Assembly (NCBI GenBank): GCA_013146195.2
Contig: CM028382.1
Coordinates: 61,731,596 to 61,795,595 of the forward strand
DNA length: 64,000 bases
Reading direction: 5' to 3'
Source: Codonopsis lanceolata
Taxonomy: Eukaryota > Streptophyta > Magnoliopsida > Asterales > Campanulaceae
Positions 10,517 to 22,800 of the stretch are shown here, one piece after another; the stretch's first letter is position 1, and each line of letters opens with the position of its first letter. The position numbers and the translations under genes were made by a program. Under the pieces are notes generated by a model. The model did not search any database, was not told the DNA's origin, and saw only the letters and a list, made by a program, of their open reading frames with translations.

Positions 10517-10990
10517 AGTGGTTGCACCTCTTCGCCCACGACCCCGACCACTAGCTTTAAGAGCTTTGCCATTTTTATCATCAGTATTATCCTCATCGAT
10601 GTTTATTTCCAGGTCTCTTCCACCAGCCCTTGTTGTTGATGCACTTCTTATACCACGGCCTCTTCCAGCAGATTTGAGATCAGTATTGCCTACTTTATCT
10701 TCATCGCTATCATCAAGATCCAATGGCTTCTGGGAAACTCCCCTACTGGAATCACTTTTCAATTTCTTTCTTGGAGTAACTTCACCGCCTTTCCTCGAAT
10801 TAAGTAAGGTGAAGTCGTTGTCAACATCTTTGTGAAGCTTCTTCACAGGTGGGGATTTCACATCACCAGATAAGTCCCCCTTTTGGACCTTTTTCTGCCA
10901 GGAAGTTCCTGAAGGTGCTCCTAACTGTTTAGCTGGTTTGACTTTTGTAATCAGTGGAACACTTGACAGAAAAAGCAAGACGTTACCGCT
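10517..10990 (-). pseudogene. RFC1: RFC1 N-terminal fragment
   Basis: The minus strand is open for about 160 codons with the composition of the disordered N-terminal part of plant RFC1: PVKKLHKDVDND, VTPRKKLKSDSSRGV, DLDDSDED, then two SAGRGRG/ASGRGRG boxes. In plant RFC1 these precede the GFMNFGERKDPPHK signature, which here lies beyond the inserted element. The start of RFC1 and everything from BRCT onward are absent. The open frame survives, but without the clamp-loader domains it cannot supply RFC1 function. Confidence 0.7.
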
Positions 10991-11020
10991 GTATTGCAAA
11001 CACTATTCTGTAAATAGTTT

Positions 11021-11100
11021 TACACCTTTTCTTCTTTGTGTGGTGGATCCTTCCTTTCACCAAAATTCATAAATCCACCCCGTCCGCCACCACCTCTTTG
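11021..11100 (-). pseudogene. RFC1: Second copy of the RFC1 GFMNFGERKDPPHK block
   Basis: The minus strand reads GGGGRGGFMNFGERKDPPHKEEK, nearly identical in DNA to 9262-9335, but located upstream (in RFC1 sense) of the N-terminal fragment, the wrong order for a gene. This implies a tandem or templated duplication before or during capture of the RFC1 pieces. Confidence 0.7.
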
Positions 11101-12045
11101 TTTAGCAAAATGATATTAAGATTTAAAAAGCTGCGGACGCATTTCTTTGTTTCAAAATTATATCTAAAAGATATGTCTAAAAAATAGTTAGATTCATTTG
11201 AAAACATGTTTTTAAAAGATGTACCGACTGTAATGTTTTCTTTAAAGTATGTAATTCAGACCGGTTAGCTAACTCTACTATTATTCCAAAGCAAGACTGC
11301 TATAATGTGCATAGTTATTCGTTGGATTGTAATTGTACATTATTAATACAAATTATAGCAGAATACACGATTCCCTCCTTTGTATTTTTCTTGTATTTTT
11401 AAAGTTTATATTCTTTTTTGATTTATTAATTGCAGATAATATCGCAAATGTAAATAAAATTTATAATAATTATAAAGGATAAATATTTGGAAAAAAAATG
11501 GTTGTTTTGAAAAGGAAAGGAAAGAAAATACAGTTTTTTTTTTTTTTTTAAGAGGGTGGGTGTGGAAAGAAAATATGATAATGTTAATGTTTTCGGTGCG
11601 TTTTAAAGACTTAAAGTAAGAAATATGATAACACATAATTGACTACATAATTTTTTTCTTTAGTATCCTCAAAATATCTTTTTACTATATCGAATCAATG
11701 AGTTCTTTTTTGTTCATCTCACAATTAGCAAGGGTAGTGCTTCTAAAAATAGAAAGACAATTAAATTTAAGACGTCTCGTAATGGCATAATAAATATTTC
11801 ATTTGTTCTGGGTAAATAATCCATTATTTTATTTTGAGATGTTTTACTAAAAAAATCCACTTTAAAAATTTAGGTATAAAAGTGTTATTTTATTACTAAT
11901 GTGTTTACTAAACTACTGCAACAATAACTATCCATTCGTCCCAAAATTTATTGTCTAACTTTTCTTTTTTGTTAATTTCAAAATAATTGTCTTATTTGAA
12001 ATTTTCATTTTTATAGCAATATTTTTACTACTTTATCTTTACTTT
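11101..12045. other. Intergenic, no gene seen
   Basis: Strongly AT-rich. Near 11932 the text ccattcgtcccaaaatttattgtc looks like one end of a Stowaway-type MITE, but no matching second end was found. Confidence 0.5.
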
Positions 12046-12275
12046 TTCAAAACTTATATCATAATTTGTAATTGAGTCCCTGGGGTTCGAAAAAACAAAC
12101 CCTCGGCCTTCTTCCCCAAATTTGCAAGTTTGTTGGATTTGAAAAGTTCTCCGGTTTCATTGACCAAGAAAGAAGACAGGTTGTTTCAAACCCAAATGTT
12201 GTTTACACACACACACCCCAACACGAACACCATCTCTTAAACCGCCCATCCCATTTAAAACCCCTCTCCCCACTC

Positions 12276-12279
<4 letters not shown>

Positions 12280-12328
<49 letters not shown>
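12280..12328. repeat. (CT)n microsatellite
   Basis: About 22 CT dinucleotides, typical of a plant 5' leader, precede the ATG at 12404. Confidence 0.9.
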
Positions 12329-12330
<2 letters not shown>

Positions 12331-12403
12331 GCTAGACTTCTTCAGCCTGCTCTTTGTGCCTTTTCTTCTTAATTTTGTTTGATTTGATTTGATCGAAAGT
12401 CGA

Positions 12404-12536
12404 TATGGCCGAAGAAACCAAGCCGGCGGCAACATCATCTAAGGAAGTTGTTGTTTTGATATTCCTGAAGCGGAGAAACTCGTCGTTGTTGCAGATAAAG
12501 AAGTACTAGAGCCTGAGGTAGCTGAGCGACTTTTAA
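12404..12536 (+). pseudogene. Broken 5' coding fragment (possibly patellin-like)
   Basis: The ATG at 12404 opens MAEETKPAATSSKEVVV. The natural continuation (IPEAEKLVVVADKEVLEPEVAERL) lies in another frame, so a frameshift sits near 12455. The acidic, Val/Glu/Lys-rich start after MAEET recalls the N-termini of plant patellin (Sec14-type) proteins, but the stretch is too short and low-complexity to be sure. It ends where the right arm of the inverted duplication begins, so only the first about 40 codons were ever present. Confidence 0.35.
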
Positions 12537-12960
12537 AACCTTGGGTTTAAGAGATGGTATTCGTGTTGGTGTGTGTGTATATATGTTTACAACATTTGGG
12601 TTTGAAACAGTCTATCTAGCCTCTACAAATTTGGGGAAGAAGGCCCTGAGTTTTTTTTTTCAAACCCTAGGTACTCAATTACAAATTATGATATAAGTTA
12701 GGTTTGAAAAAAAATCATTTTAGCCCTTACTAAATGCACATGTGCAACTTAATGGTATTTTTTAACGACATCCATCAAAAGGACTGCAATTGTGAAGATT
12801 TCATACTTGTATGACCCAAATTTGACAAAAACTTGTAAAGGGACTAATATTGTGATTGACCCAAAGTCATGGGACCAATGGTGCGATTTTCCCAAAAGAA
12901 AAATATGAATCTTCTTTCCATACGGAAAGAGTAGTACTAGCTTTCAAAGTGGGTTAGCGG

Positions 12961-14370
12961 TGTGACGAGTGTCAAATCGTCAAAATTAATTTTCCTCCTT
13001 CCTTAATAACGAGTATAAAGTAAGTCGAGATCGTATCCGCAGGGAACGTTGAAATTAGTCATTTTTAGAATTTTATTAGTAAATAATAAAACACAAATTT
13101 AGATTTTAAATTAACTAAAAATAAACTTAAAGACTATTTAGCTGAAAATAAATGACTGTAATTAAGCTATCAGATTAACACTTAATTTAATTCAATAAAA
13201 TAAAATCCAGCCAACGAACCATTTTCGTCTCGCATTTTATTTCTGATCATAGATGCAAAAATATCTTGTTAAATTTCAAATAAACCGGTTATAAGTGTCG
13301 ACAAACGCCCAACACTCAATCTCTCCTTACCGTATTGATAATCAAGAGACGCTCGTTAATTATCATCTAACCGAATTACAACCTCCGAGACGCTCGTAAG
13401 ATTTAATAACCCGGTTGCATTAAGAAGAGAGAGACCCGATTCAAAGCCATGCATATTGAAGCAATAACATGTAACAATGATTATCCGTTCCCGTAATACG
13501 GTCCGATTATGCTTGTGATGCCTAAAAGGTGTATTACTTGCCACTTTGTTAAGACCGAGGACAATTATGGATCAACAGTGTTAACTAGCTATAGAATATT
13601 ATGTTAATTAATATTCTGGCCATTAAACATTAATTAGACACAATAATCTTCCAACGTGTAAAACGGAGAACGAACAAATATTTGAAAACTAAACAAGAAA
13701 TAACTCTATTAGATCTCACATAAATAAAATGCTCGAGACTTAATTGCTTATTGACCGGAAGAAAGAAGTTAGCTACTAAACATCATTAAAACAACTTACA
13801 AAAAATAACAAGAGTTTATGTTCCCAACAAGTTATGAACTTCAAAGAAGAATACAAGACTCTCACACTACCCTCCTAGCAATTGTTAGTGATGTTTTTCC
13901 CTCAAGGTTACTGTCTGATGCCTCCCAATACTCCCTGCACAAATTCCCCTTAATCTGCCAAAGATTACAACATAAAATACCACTCTCCTTTCCCACTAAG
14001 CCACTACTTGGTAGTTTTAAAACTACCAATAACTTCCTAAAATCACCCACCACTTCCAAATCATGTTTTTCCTTTAATAAATAAATAGAATTAGGAAGAA
14101 ATAGCAACTTTCCTAAGCGCCCAGATTCGCTTGAAAAATTCAAACTTGACACTTGACAACAAATTACTTCGAAATTTGAACAGCACATGCCCACGTGACA
14201 TCACGAACTTCCATTTGCTTGCAATCCAGCATTTTTTAAAGCTTCCCTCTGTTGCAGCTCCCTTTACACCTACAAACATAAACCAGCACAAAACCAACCA
14301 AAAGTGTAATATTTACTCTAAAATAAATCATAAAATCGGCTAATTCTATCACACTTTCGTGTTCCCATCA
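12961..14370 (-). repeat. 3' LTR of Athila copy 1
   Basis: Starts TGTGACGAGTGTC and ends ...CCCATCA, directly before the pyrimidine-rich complement of a polypurine tract. It aligns over its length with 57668-59068 (for example aacgagtataa(a/g)gtaagtcg near the start, and a shared block from aaaaggtgtattac into ttaattaatattctggcc). Length about 1410 bp. The short ORFs inside are not genes. Confidence 0.8.
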
Positions 14371-14415
14371 AAATTCCCCCATACCTACACGATGCTTGCC
14401 CTCGAGCATCTCGAA
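14371..14415 (-). promoter_or_regulatory. Polypurine tract and adjacent hairpin, copy 1
   Basis: On the minus strand a G run (ggggg at 14376-14380) lies next to the LTR and would prime plus-strand synthesis. Just beyond it is gatgcttg-ccct-cgagcatc (14391-14410), an 8-bp stem with one G-T wobble. The same arrangement recurs near 15811 and in copy 2. Confidence 0.6.
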
Positions 14416-15860
14416 GCAAAACAGATATACATGTTCCCTGATCTATACAGCTTATGAAAATATGATCTTACTCAAATGCAGGTATTTCAATGTACATTAC
14501 CATAGGGAAACTCAAAATTCAATCAAGATAATGGAACTCTTAAAATGTTTCATCTAAATTAACTAGCATGCTTCCAAAAGAATCCTTCAACCTCCACATA
14601 TGCATGTCTCAACCATTCTCACGGTGACACTCATTCACTCAAGTGTTTAAACAAGGATGTGTATAATTAAGCACTCAACTCAACACAACGAAATACAATT
14701 ACCATAAGCTTGCAAATTGATCAAATCTCCATCACTAAATATGAATTTAATGCACCAATCAAAAGGTCTTTTATGGGTTGAAACGGGGCTAGGGGTTAAA
14801 AACGGTATGATGTAGGGATATAAGGTGAATTAAAATGTCAAAGAAATTAGAAATAACACATTACTCACAGCTCAATTATCACTGATTAATGTCCTTATGA
14901 AGCTTCAATCCTTAATCACAGCACTTTTGCACAACTGAAAATGGATATTAAGATTTTCACTTCAATTCCGCTTCTCTTTCCTGAATTACTTGATCTGCTT
15001 CTTCAAACTTTTATTCTTTTTTTTTCTCTTTTTTTTTCTTAACAAACTTTTGGCCTGCTGCCACAACTTTTTATGCTGCTGAGTTTTTTTTTTCTTTACA
15101 GCCACTGGATGAACTGAAGCTCTTATTTTGCATTCACTACTTAAGCAGAACCACATTCAATGCTTCACTCAAAACCAAATATCTCACATTCTTGTTCCAA
15201 ACATGATATACTCCATTTAATGTCCAACTCACAGACTGAATTAAAACTATGATTCACATGAAATTCCTACAATTCTTGACGTTGGCTAATGAAAAAGAAA
15301 GTCAAACAGGCTAAGGTTCATTTTGGTTGAAAGAAAGAAATGGGTAAGGCTCAAAAGGGTTAACTAAGGGGTAATATTAAATGGTCGGATAGAAAAAAGA
15401 TAGTCAAAAACGGGTAAATCCTAAATGCCTTAATCATATTGGTGCATAAACTCATTAATGTGATCTCAAAATATATGCAAAAATGCAAGTTCTAGAATTA
15501 GCATCCGTGTGCGAGAAAACACGCAAGAATAACTGAGAGCAAAATGAATGAAATGCTCCATAAATTGCCCAAAATCTCACTTTAAGTGGCTATGAGTCAA
15601 CACATGCATTCCCGATAGTTGAAGAAAAATTTTCTGAAAACATGCAATTAAACTAGAACAGAAACATTTCAAAATGCCCATCACATATCAAAAATTTCTA
15701 TTTCACCATGATAATGCACATTGAAATACCAAACATCCCAACAACATCATATATCATATCCAAAAAGAATAACCCACAAACAAAAAACATGCAACCAAAA
15801 TCCACCAAAATCCCCCCCCCCCCACACCTAAACTATACATTGTCCCCAATGTACAAACAA
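14416..15860. other. Non-coding region between LTR and env-position ORF, copy 1
   Basis: About 1.4 kb without a gene, colinear with 59115-60540 of copy 2 (shared tcaaccattctcac, ataagcttgcaaat, aggtcttttaagggtt). It ends in a second polypurine-like block: C13 at about 15811-15823, acacctaaac, then the hairpin tacattg-tccc-caatgta. Confidence 0.6.
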
Positions 15861-17498
15861 TTACCAACACAAAAAAGGTGACGAGAACTTCCCTATCATG
15901 AAGACGGAGCAGGTGGAGGCGGGGGGGTGGAAACCAACAAAATCAAAATATGCCATCAACATGGCCTGAAGATGCTGCTGATTAGCATCTATTCGCCGCA
16001 CGCCAGCCCTGAGATCTCTCAAATCAGATCGAGGAGGAAAGGGGCCAATGTACCTACAGAAGCAAAGGTCGCCGGTGCGCATAAACCCTACCGGAGAGGG
16101 GGATCACATTCATCAAATTTTAACAAACCCATGCGATATAAACATTTTATATCCAAGGGCTCACAATCACAGCAATGTTCAAATCATGTTGCCGCAAATT
16201 CAAGACACCTAAATTAATCAAGCAAGGTAATCACGTAACCTGCAACTTAACGGAAGACTCTTCTTATTCAAAACCAAAACAAACTGGCTCGCCAACCAAT
16301 AGCCCAAATTAACTCTTTTCTTGTTCACCATACACCACATAAAAAATAATTCCGACTTTGTGCAGATATTAGAACCATCTTTTCGACCCGAAAAACTATA
16401 AGCCAAATTTTTTTGGATCACCTGTAAAGCATGGTCCTTAAGAAAAATACTCTTCGAACGACTAGGATTATACGGCTCCCGGTCGTTTGAAAGAGTATTC
16501 CACAAGATTACAATCGAATTAAACGGTTCACAATATTCACAAAAAGAACTCTCTCGTGCTCTCTGAACAGACTGCATGTAAATCGCAAAGCATCATTAAA
16601 AGAATTTAGAGACAAACTAAAAGCTTTTCCCATTAATCGAAATCGAATTAAATGTGGTGTATCCGCAGAAAAAGTGTCAGCAGTATTAAAGACAAAGGTG
16701 CAATAAAACTCCCTGGTCAGTTCATCAAAAGCAGGGAAATCTAACACCCAAAAATTTTCCCATCCAACATCAGCATGAAATTAGCAACTTTTCCGCATGC
16801 ATTTAAAGCATTCAAAGTAGGGAGATGAAAACATTTACCCGCAATTATTTTGCGAGCCAAAATGTCCGAACTCGCCGGATTGACAGCCTTGTATTAAAAG
16901 TCAAACAACTCTATGCACCACCCGCCTCCATCACAGCCTTCCTTTTTGAACCCGTGGTCTCTTTTAGGATGTGGAAACAATGACATCGGTAGCGTCATTG
17001 TTTCCTGAAGTTGGTCGGGTTGAGTTGACGGGGCAACTGGGGAGGTTGGTTGTTGCTCAGGTCCCAAGGTAGGTGAAGACGAAGAAGCTTGAGACGGTTG
17101 AGTAGGCTGTTGGCGGAAGGCCCCGCCGCCGAACGAGATACCGGAATAGACGAGGCAGAACTCGCCTTGTCAGAGGAAGCCGAAGAGTCCGGCGGCGGGG
17201 CATAAGATTCCGGCTACGAATGCGAAGAGGCAGACGATGATGAAGTTGAAATCTCGACGGGCTCCGAAGATGCTACGGCTACTCGACGAGGCATTATAGC
17301 GAGTAAACGGCTCGAACGGCGCCGTGGAACTGTTGGTAGAGAAGGGCGTTGTTTGGGAGCCATGGAAACAGATGGACGATACACAACTATGGCAGCCGAC
17401 GGCGGGAAGAAGACGAAGGACTTGCACGGCTTGGGAAAAAGATGCACTTTGGCGCTCAATTTCTTTGGAATTAGGAAAGTCAGGTCAAAAATCCCCAA
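15861..17498 (-). pseudogene. Env-position ORF of Athila copy 1 (putative plant transposon domain), decayed
   Basis: Minus-strand pieces in several frames match the ORF of copy 2 in order: an N-terminal stretch with MAPK..., PRRRSSRLLA and a Ser/Glu-rich patch (17498-17214); a FPAFDELTREFYCTFVFNT segment (16747-16508); an ASQFVLVLNKKS segment (16577-16218); and a C-terminal IDANQQHLQAML...FDFVGF segment (16082-15861). This resembles the putative plant transposon protein domain found in the extra ORF of Athila elements. Function unknown. At least four frame breaks or stops make this copy a pseudogene. Confidence 0.6.
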
Positions 17499-17860
17499 AT
17501 TAGAATTTGGGAATTTTATTTGATCGGCCTAACTTCCACTATTCATCCGCTTCTTTTCCTTTTTTGTGACCTTGACACTTAACCCCCTGTAGTTTAGTCT
17601 GCACGCCTCAAAGAAAAACTTTGCTCTCAGTATCTCACCCAATTCATTTTGTACTTTCTTCTGTACAGGCTCAAAACCTGCTGCCATAAACCAAACTTAA
17701 AAGAAACATTAAAACAACAGAAAAAATTAATTAAAACTAAGAAAATCTAGAAATTAAAATAACAATAAAATAAATAAAATAAAATAAAAAACGTTGGGTT
17801 GCCTCCCAATTAGCGCCGCTATTTACCCTCTGTAGCTAGACCCAATGCCTACCCTCGACA

Positions 17861-18184
17861 TTACTCGTAAATAGGGTAGGCCAAAGTGATTTCTTCAACG
17901 ATTTCCGAAACATCAAAATTTTCATAATAAGATTTCAACCGAGTACCGTTGACTTTAAAAACTTTTTTAGTATGTAAACTCTGAATTTCAAAAACTCCAT
18001 TGGACAGAACACTCACAATCACATACGGACCAGTCCAAAGAGACCTCAATTTTCTTGGCATCAATTTCAATCGCGAGTTGAAAAGCAACACTTTCTGTCC
18101 CACTACAAAACTTTTCCATTGAATCAACTTATCATGAAACTTCTTAGTTCGCTCCTTGTAAAATCTTGCACTATCATAGGCCTC
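17861..18184 (-). pseudogene. Integrase C-terminal part, Athila copy 1 (3' side of LINE)
   Basis: The minus strand reads EAYDSARFYKERT, then the GQKVLLFNSRLKLMP and LRSLWTGPYVIVSV motifs, the SH3-like C-terminal end of Ty3/gypsy integrase, ending at TAA 17861. It matches 62836-62512 of copy 2. The LINE separates it from the rest of integrase. Confidence 0.8.
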
Positions 18185-18193
18185 CAGGTGGTC

Positions 18194-19876
18194 ATGCCGC
18201 CGGATAAGGAAAAAACTGACGGTGGTTCGGCTCCTTCAATGCCAAAGGAATCTCCGGATAGTTCTAATCCGCCCCACTTTAATCCTCAACCTGGATCATC
18301 TAGGTCTTATGCGGAGGCTGTAGCGAAGGAGGCTAAGGTAGGATGTCAAAACCCTAGGCGGGTTTGTGTTTTGAAGGATCTTCCTCTCCCGAACCGTAAT
18401 CCGGTGCTTGTCGAGAATGAGCCAGGATGTTTATTCACCCCTGTTGAATTGGATGCCGCGGCAAGGCAATTCCAGAACACCATAATCCTTAAATTCTCAG
18501 TTGGTAGACCCTCGATCCAAGTTATTCAGTCGCACATTGGAAAGTCTTGGGGTTTGACGGGACCTTTTGTAGTCGGTTTGCTTGACCCTAGGCACGTTAT
18601 GGTGCATCTTGCTTCTGATGAAGACATGGTCCGTGCGTTGTCTAAGGAATCACATATGATCCAAAGTTGTATGTATCGATCCTTTCGGTGGTCATCGGAC
18701 TTTGTTTTCAAGAAAGACAGCCCTCGCGTTGCTGTTTGGATGCGGCTTCCTCATCTTCCTTTGCCGTTTTTTACTCCTTCGTATTTACAACGCATAGGGA
18801 ATTCGATTGGTAATTTTCTTCGAGCAGATGACAGAACGTTGGCTTTATCGCATCCCATGTATGCAAGAATTTGTGTAGAAGTTGATGTCTCTTTGATTTT
18901 GCCTAAAAGGGTGTGGCTGGGTACATCTAAGGAGGATGGCTTTTGGCAACCTATTGTGTTTGAGGGGAATATTGCCTTTTGTGAGGGTTGTGGTCTTCTT
19001 GGACACGTAGAGGATGAATGTCGCAAGAGACGGCATGGTGCGTTTCCAAAACCTAGTGACAACATGGACAATAAGCCGGCTGGGATCTCTCAAACTGTTA
19101 ATACTGGAAAACAACAATATGGATAATTCGGAGGTCAAACTCCCGCATAGCGTGTTTGGCGGCCTGTGAATAATACACAAAAATTTCAAGGGTCGGGTTC
19201 GAATGCCAAGGATGAACATGGTGTTCCTAGGGAGGTGGAAACTGTGGATATTCCGGATAGCCCACAGCAGCAGCCAAAGGAATTTAATGAAAGGGTTGAG
19301 CCTAACCCTAATGGCGTAACTCCCACGGAAGATACTTCAATAAAGACTTCGACGGTTCCTGAAAGGAAAGAAAAGGACGTTCGTGTCTCGAATAACAATA
19401 AGGAGGTGAACAATAATAGTGGTAAAGAGGATATTATCGATGGCGAGAATCTTAAGGATGATAATCAAAAACGGAATAATGAGGCTGAACCGAATGTGAT
19501 GGATTCCAATGACTCTTCTGAACAGGCTGGTGATCCTGATGAACCACATGTGGAGATAGGCACTACTAATATTAGCAGTGAAGGGTTGTACTGTAATTCT
19601 TTCGCGGCACTGGCTGATTTGGAGGAGATGTTCGAGGAGGAAATTCATGATAATGTTAGCCGTTCGGCAGATGGATGTACTAAGAAACAGCGAACGAAGG
19701 TAACTCGTTCGGCATCTTTGGATGATTGTCGGGATTTTCCAGCTTCTTCAGAAACTATCCAGGATTTTCGCCAACAATGTAAGAAGCTGAATAAAAAATC
19801 GAAACATAAGGAATTTATGAAACAGAATAAGCGCACTACGAGGGCCTCTAAACAGGCTCGCAATTCCTCTTCCTAA
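18194..19876 (+). pseudogene. LINE ORF1 (DUF4283, CCHC zinc knuckle), two in-frame stops
   Basis: Start chosen at ATG 18194 (MPPDKEK) because upstream codons belong to the Athila host. The N-terminal DUF4283 region (about residues 60-230; SWGLTGPFVVGLLD, VAVWMRLPHLPLPFF) is followed by a knuckle CEGCGLLGHVEDEC (C-x2-C-x4-H-x4-C). TAA at 19124-19126 and TAG at 19148-19150 interrupt the frame, which then stays open to 19876 through a hydrophilic Asn/Glu/Lys-rich tail ending in a basic stretch. Plant LINE ORF1 proteins of this type bind nucleic acid in the ribonucleoprotein. Both stops are one C-to-T change from Gln codons. Confidence 0.8.
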
Positions 19877-19884
19877 TCTGTTTT

Positions 19885-22800
19885 ATGGCTGTTGTAATCT
19901 GGAATGCTAGAGGTATAGGTAACAAGGATACGGTGGCGTATTTGAAATCTATGATTAGTCAGCATCATCCTATGGTTTGTTGTATATTGGAGCCCAAATT
20001 ATCGGGCAGGAAATTAGCGAAGATTGCTAAGAAGTTACGGTATCCAAATAGTCTGCATGGGAATCCCATTAATTCCCATATTTGGCTTTTTTGGAATGAT
20101 AGTGTCCAGATTAATGTTTGTGCTATGTCTAACCAACACGTTTCAGTTTGGCTTGATTTCAAAAATGGCACTAAAATTATCACTACTTTTGTCTATGCGA
20201 AATGTAGCCGCGGTGATCGGAAGTTGTTATGGGCGGATCTTCAAGATATTGCTGATAATTTCCAGGAGCCTTGGATTGTGTGTGGGGATTTTAATGTTAT
20301 TGCTCACTCGCAGGAAAAACTAGGCGGTGCGCAATGTGATTTTCCTAGTATGGGTGATTTTAATTCCTTCATGCAGCAAGCAGGCTTAGTGGATGCAGGT
20401 TTTGATGGTAGTGTTTACACGTGGTGTAATAATCAGGATGGTTTAGCTCGTATTTGGCAACGGCTTGATAGGGTGCTGGTTAACGGGTTTTACAAATCTC
20501 AATATCCTGACCTTAAGGTGCATCATCTGAGTAGGATATTTTCTGACCATTCTCCATTATTGATTGAAATTCTTGACAGGCAAAAAATTAGAGGAGGCTT
20601 TCGATTCCAGCGCTTCTGGGATCATAAGGATTTTATGCAGTTTGTCAAGCAGAATTGGGATATTACTTGTCGAGGGTCTGCGTTGGACATTCTTCATCGG
20701 AAACTTCAGCATCTTCGATCAGTTCTTCGCAAATGGAATTGGGAGGTATTTGGTAATGTGCATCGTATGGTGGATGGTCTCAAAGATGATATTTTGCGTT
20801 TTGAATTGGTCTTGCAGGGAGCATGGGATGATACTGTGAACACTCAATTAGTTCAGGCTAAACAGCGGCTTTGTCAGGCTATATCGTGGGCAGATGAGTT
20901 ACTACAGCAACAGGCTCGTGCAAAGTGGCTTTCTGATGGAGATCGTAACACTTCCTTTTTCCACGCCCGGTCTTAAGGATCTTAAGAAGAATTCAACACA
21001 ATGCGGTGAAACTTAGATTGGGAGATGGGAGTTGGTGCACGGAAAATAAGGAGATTGGTGCCTTGGCCGTCCGTTATTTTTCGGATCATTTTCCTCTCGT
21101 CCAGTTCTTGATGGTAATCTTTTGCTCGGTTTCCTCGAGTGATTGGTGAGCATGAGAATATCGCATTTAAGGCTATTCCGGAAGAAGGAGGAAATTTGGG
21201 AAGCGGTTAAAGGTTTAAATCCGGATAGTGCTCCTGGGCCGGATGGTTTCACAGGATGGTTTTTTCAAGGTTGTTGGCCAATTGTTAAGCAAAATGTTAT
21301 TGCGGCGGTTCAGGATTATTTTCAGGGCGGTCAATTACCTAAAGGCATCTCTTCCACGACTGTTGTTCTTATTCCTAAAGTTGATAACCCGGAAGGCTTG
21401 GGGGATCTGCGACCGATCAGTTTGTGTAATTTCTCTTGCAAGATTATATCAAGGATTTTGGCGTCTAGGCTTGTGGGTATTCTTCCCTCCTTAATTTCTT
21501 TGGAACAGACTGGCTTTGTCAAAGGTCGGAATATTCAAGATAACATCGTGTTGGCTCATGAATTAACTCATCGTATTGATCACAAGGTTCGTGGGGGCAA
21601 TGTGATTTTTAAATTGGACATGTCCAAGGCATACGATCGGCTGGAATGGAGTTTTCTGCTTCGTGCTTTGAAAACTTTTGGATTTGATAATTCAAGCTGT
21701 GATCTGGTTTTTCGGATGATAAGTAACATTTGGTATACTCTTCGCATTAATGGAGAATTGTTTGGTTTTTTTCATTCATCCCGTGGTGTTCGTCAAGGAG
21801 ATCCTCTTTCCCCCCTTCTATTTGTGCTTGCTCAGGAGATTCTCAGTTTCAATATCAACAGGGCTATGGACAATGGCTTGATTTCTCCGTATAGACATGG
21901 GGCTGGAGGTATGGTTATTTCTCATCTTCTTTACGCAGATGACATGCTTCTATTTTGTAATGGTAGTAAGCGATCGATTCTTGGTCTTAGAAGAGTTGTT
22001 TCAGAATATGAGAGCGCTTCCGGGCAACTTATTAACTTGGCTAAGAGTGGTTTTATTACTTCTCGGCATTGTCAGAGACGGAAAATTCTTAATATAGAAA
22101 ACTGGTCTGGATGTAAGCATAGTAGGGTTCCATTTAAATATTTGGGCCTACCTCTTTTTAAGGGGCGTGTGAAGGCTTCTTATTTTGAGGCTCTCGAAAG
22201 AAGTATTTTATCTCGTATCAGTGGATGGAAAACCAGATTGCTTTCCTTCGGTGCTCGAATTGTGCTGATTAAATCTGTGCTTTGCAGCATTCCAGTTTAT
22301 TCCATGGCCGCTCTAAAACTTCCGAAACATTTTATTCATCGATTGGAGAAGCATATAGCTGACTTTCTCTGGAGCTCGGCTGGTGAGAGTCGGGCTCACT
22401 GGATTTCTTGGGAGGCGGGTTTTTGTCCTATTACGGAAGGGGATTAGGTATTAGATCTAGATCTTTGGATCATGGGATCGTTGCATGCCAAGCTAGCTTG
22501 GAAGGCTATTCAAGGAACAAGTCTTTGGTCTAAGTTTGTTCGAGCCAAATATGGCAATGGAAATGGGTTTGGTATTCTTATCTCGTCGTCCCATATTTGG
22601 CGGGCTGTGATGGTTCATATGCCACGGATTGTTCAGAACAGCCAATGGATTGTTGGGAGCGGGGATATCTCCTTCTGGTCGGTTAATTGGTGTGGTACTA
22701 TATTGCATGGGCCGAGACCTATAGACATTAATCTCTCTGTTAAAAATGATGTTCCTGTTTTAAGAGAGTTGTTGCCGTTTATTCCGTCGATTTTGCATGA

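Larger units (their letters stand above)
12046..12705. repeat. Long inverted duplication (foldback) around a gene 5' end
   Basis: The left arm (about 12046-12250) and right arm (about 12535-12705) are reverse complements over most of their length. Shared blocks include aacttatatcataatttg, ccttcttccccaaatttg, gtttcaaacccaaatgttg and accatctcttaaac. The left arm has about 60 bp extra (12135-12180). The about 285-bp spacer holds a (CT)n tract and a broken coding start. Either long terminal inverted repeats of a gene-capturing transposon or an inverted gene duplication would give this layout; no flanking duplication was seen. Confidence 0.75.

Noticed and set aside
12072..12438. ORFs ending in Ser-Leu or Arg-Glu repeats
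   Set aside because: They are translations of the (CT)n tract within the foldback.
17170..17427. Second ORF in another frame over the Athila env-position ORF
   Set aside because: The copy 2 counterpart shows which frame is real (MAPK.../RRRSSRLLA); this one is a shadow.
19166..19876. 236-codon ORF as a separate gene
   Set aside because: It is the same reading frame as LINE ORF1, only separated by two stops.
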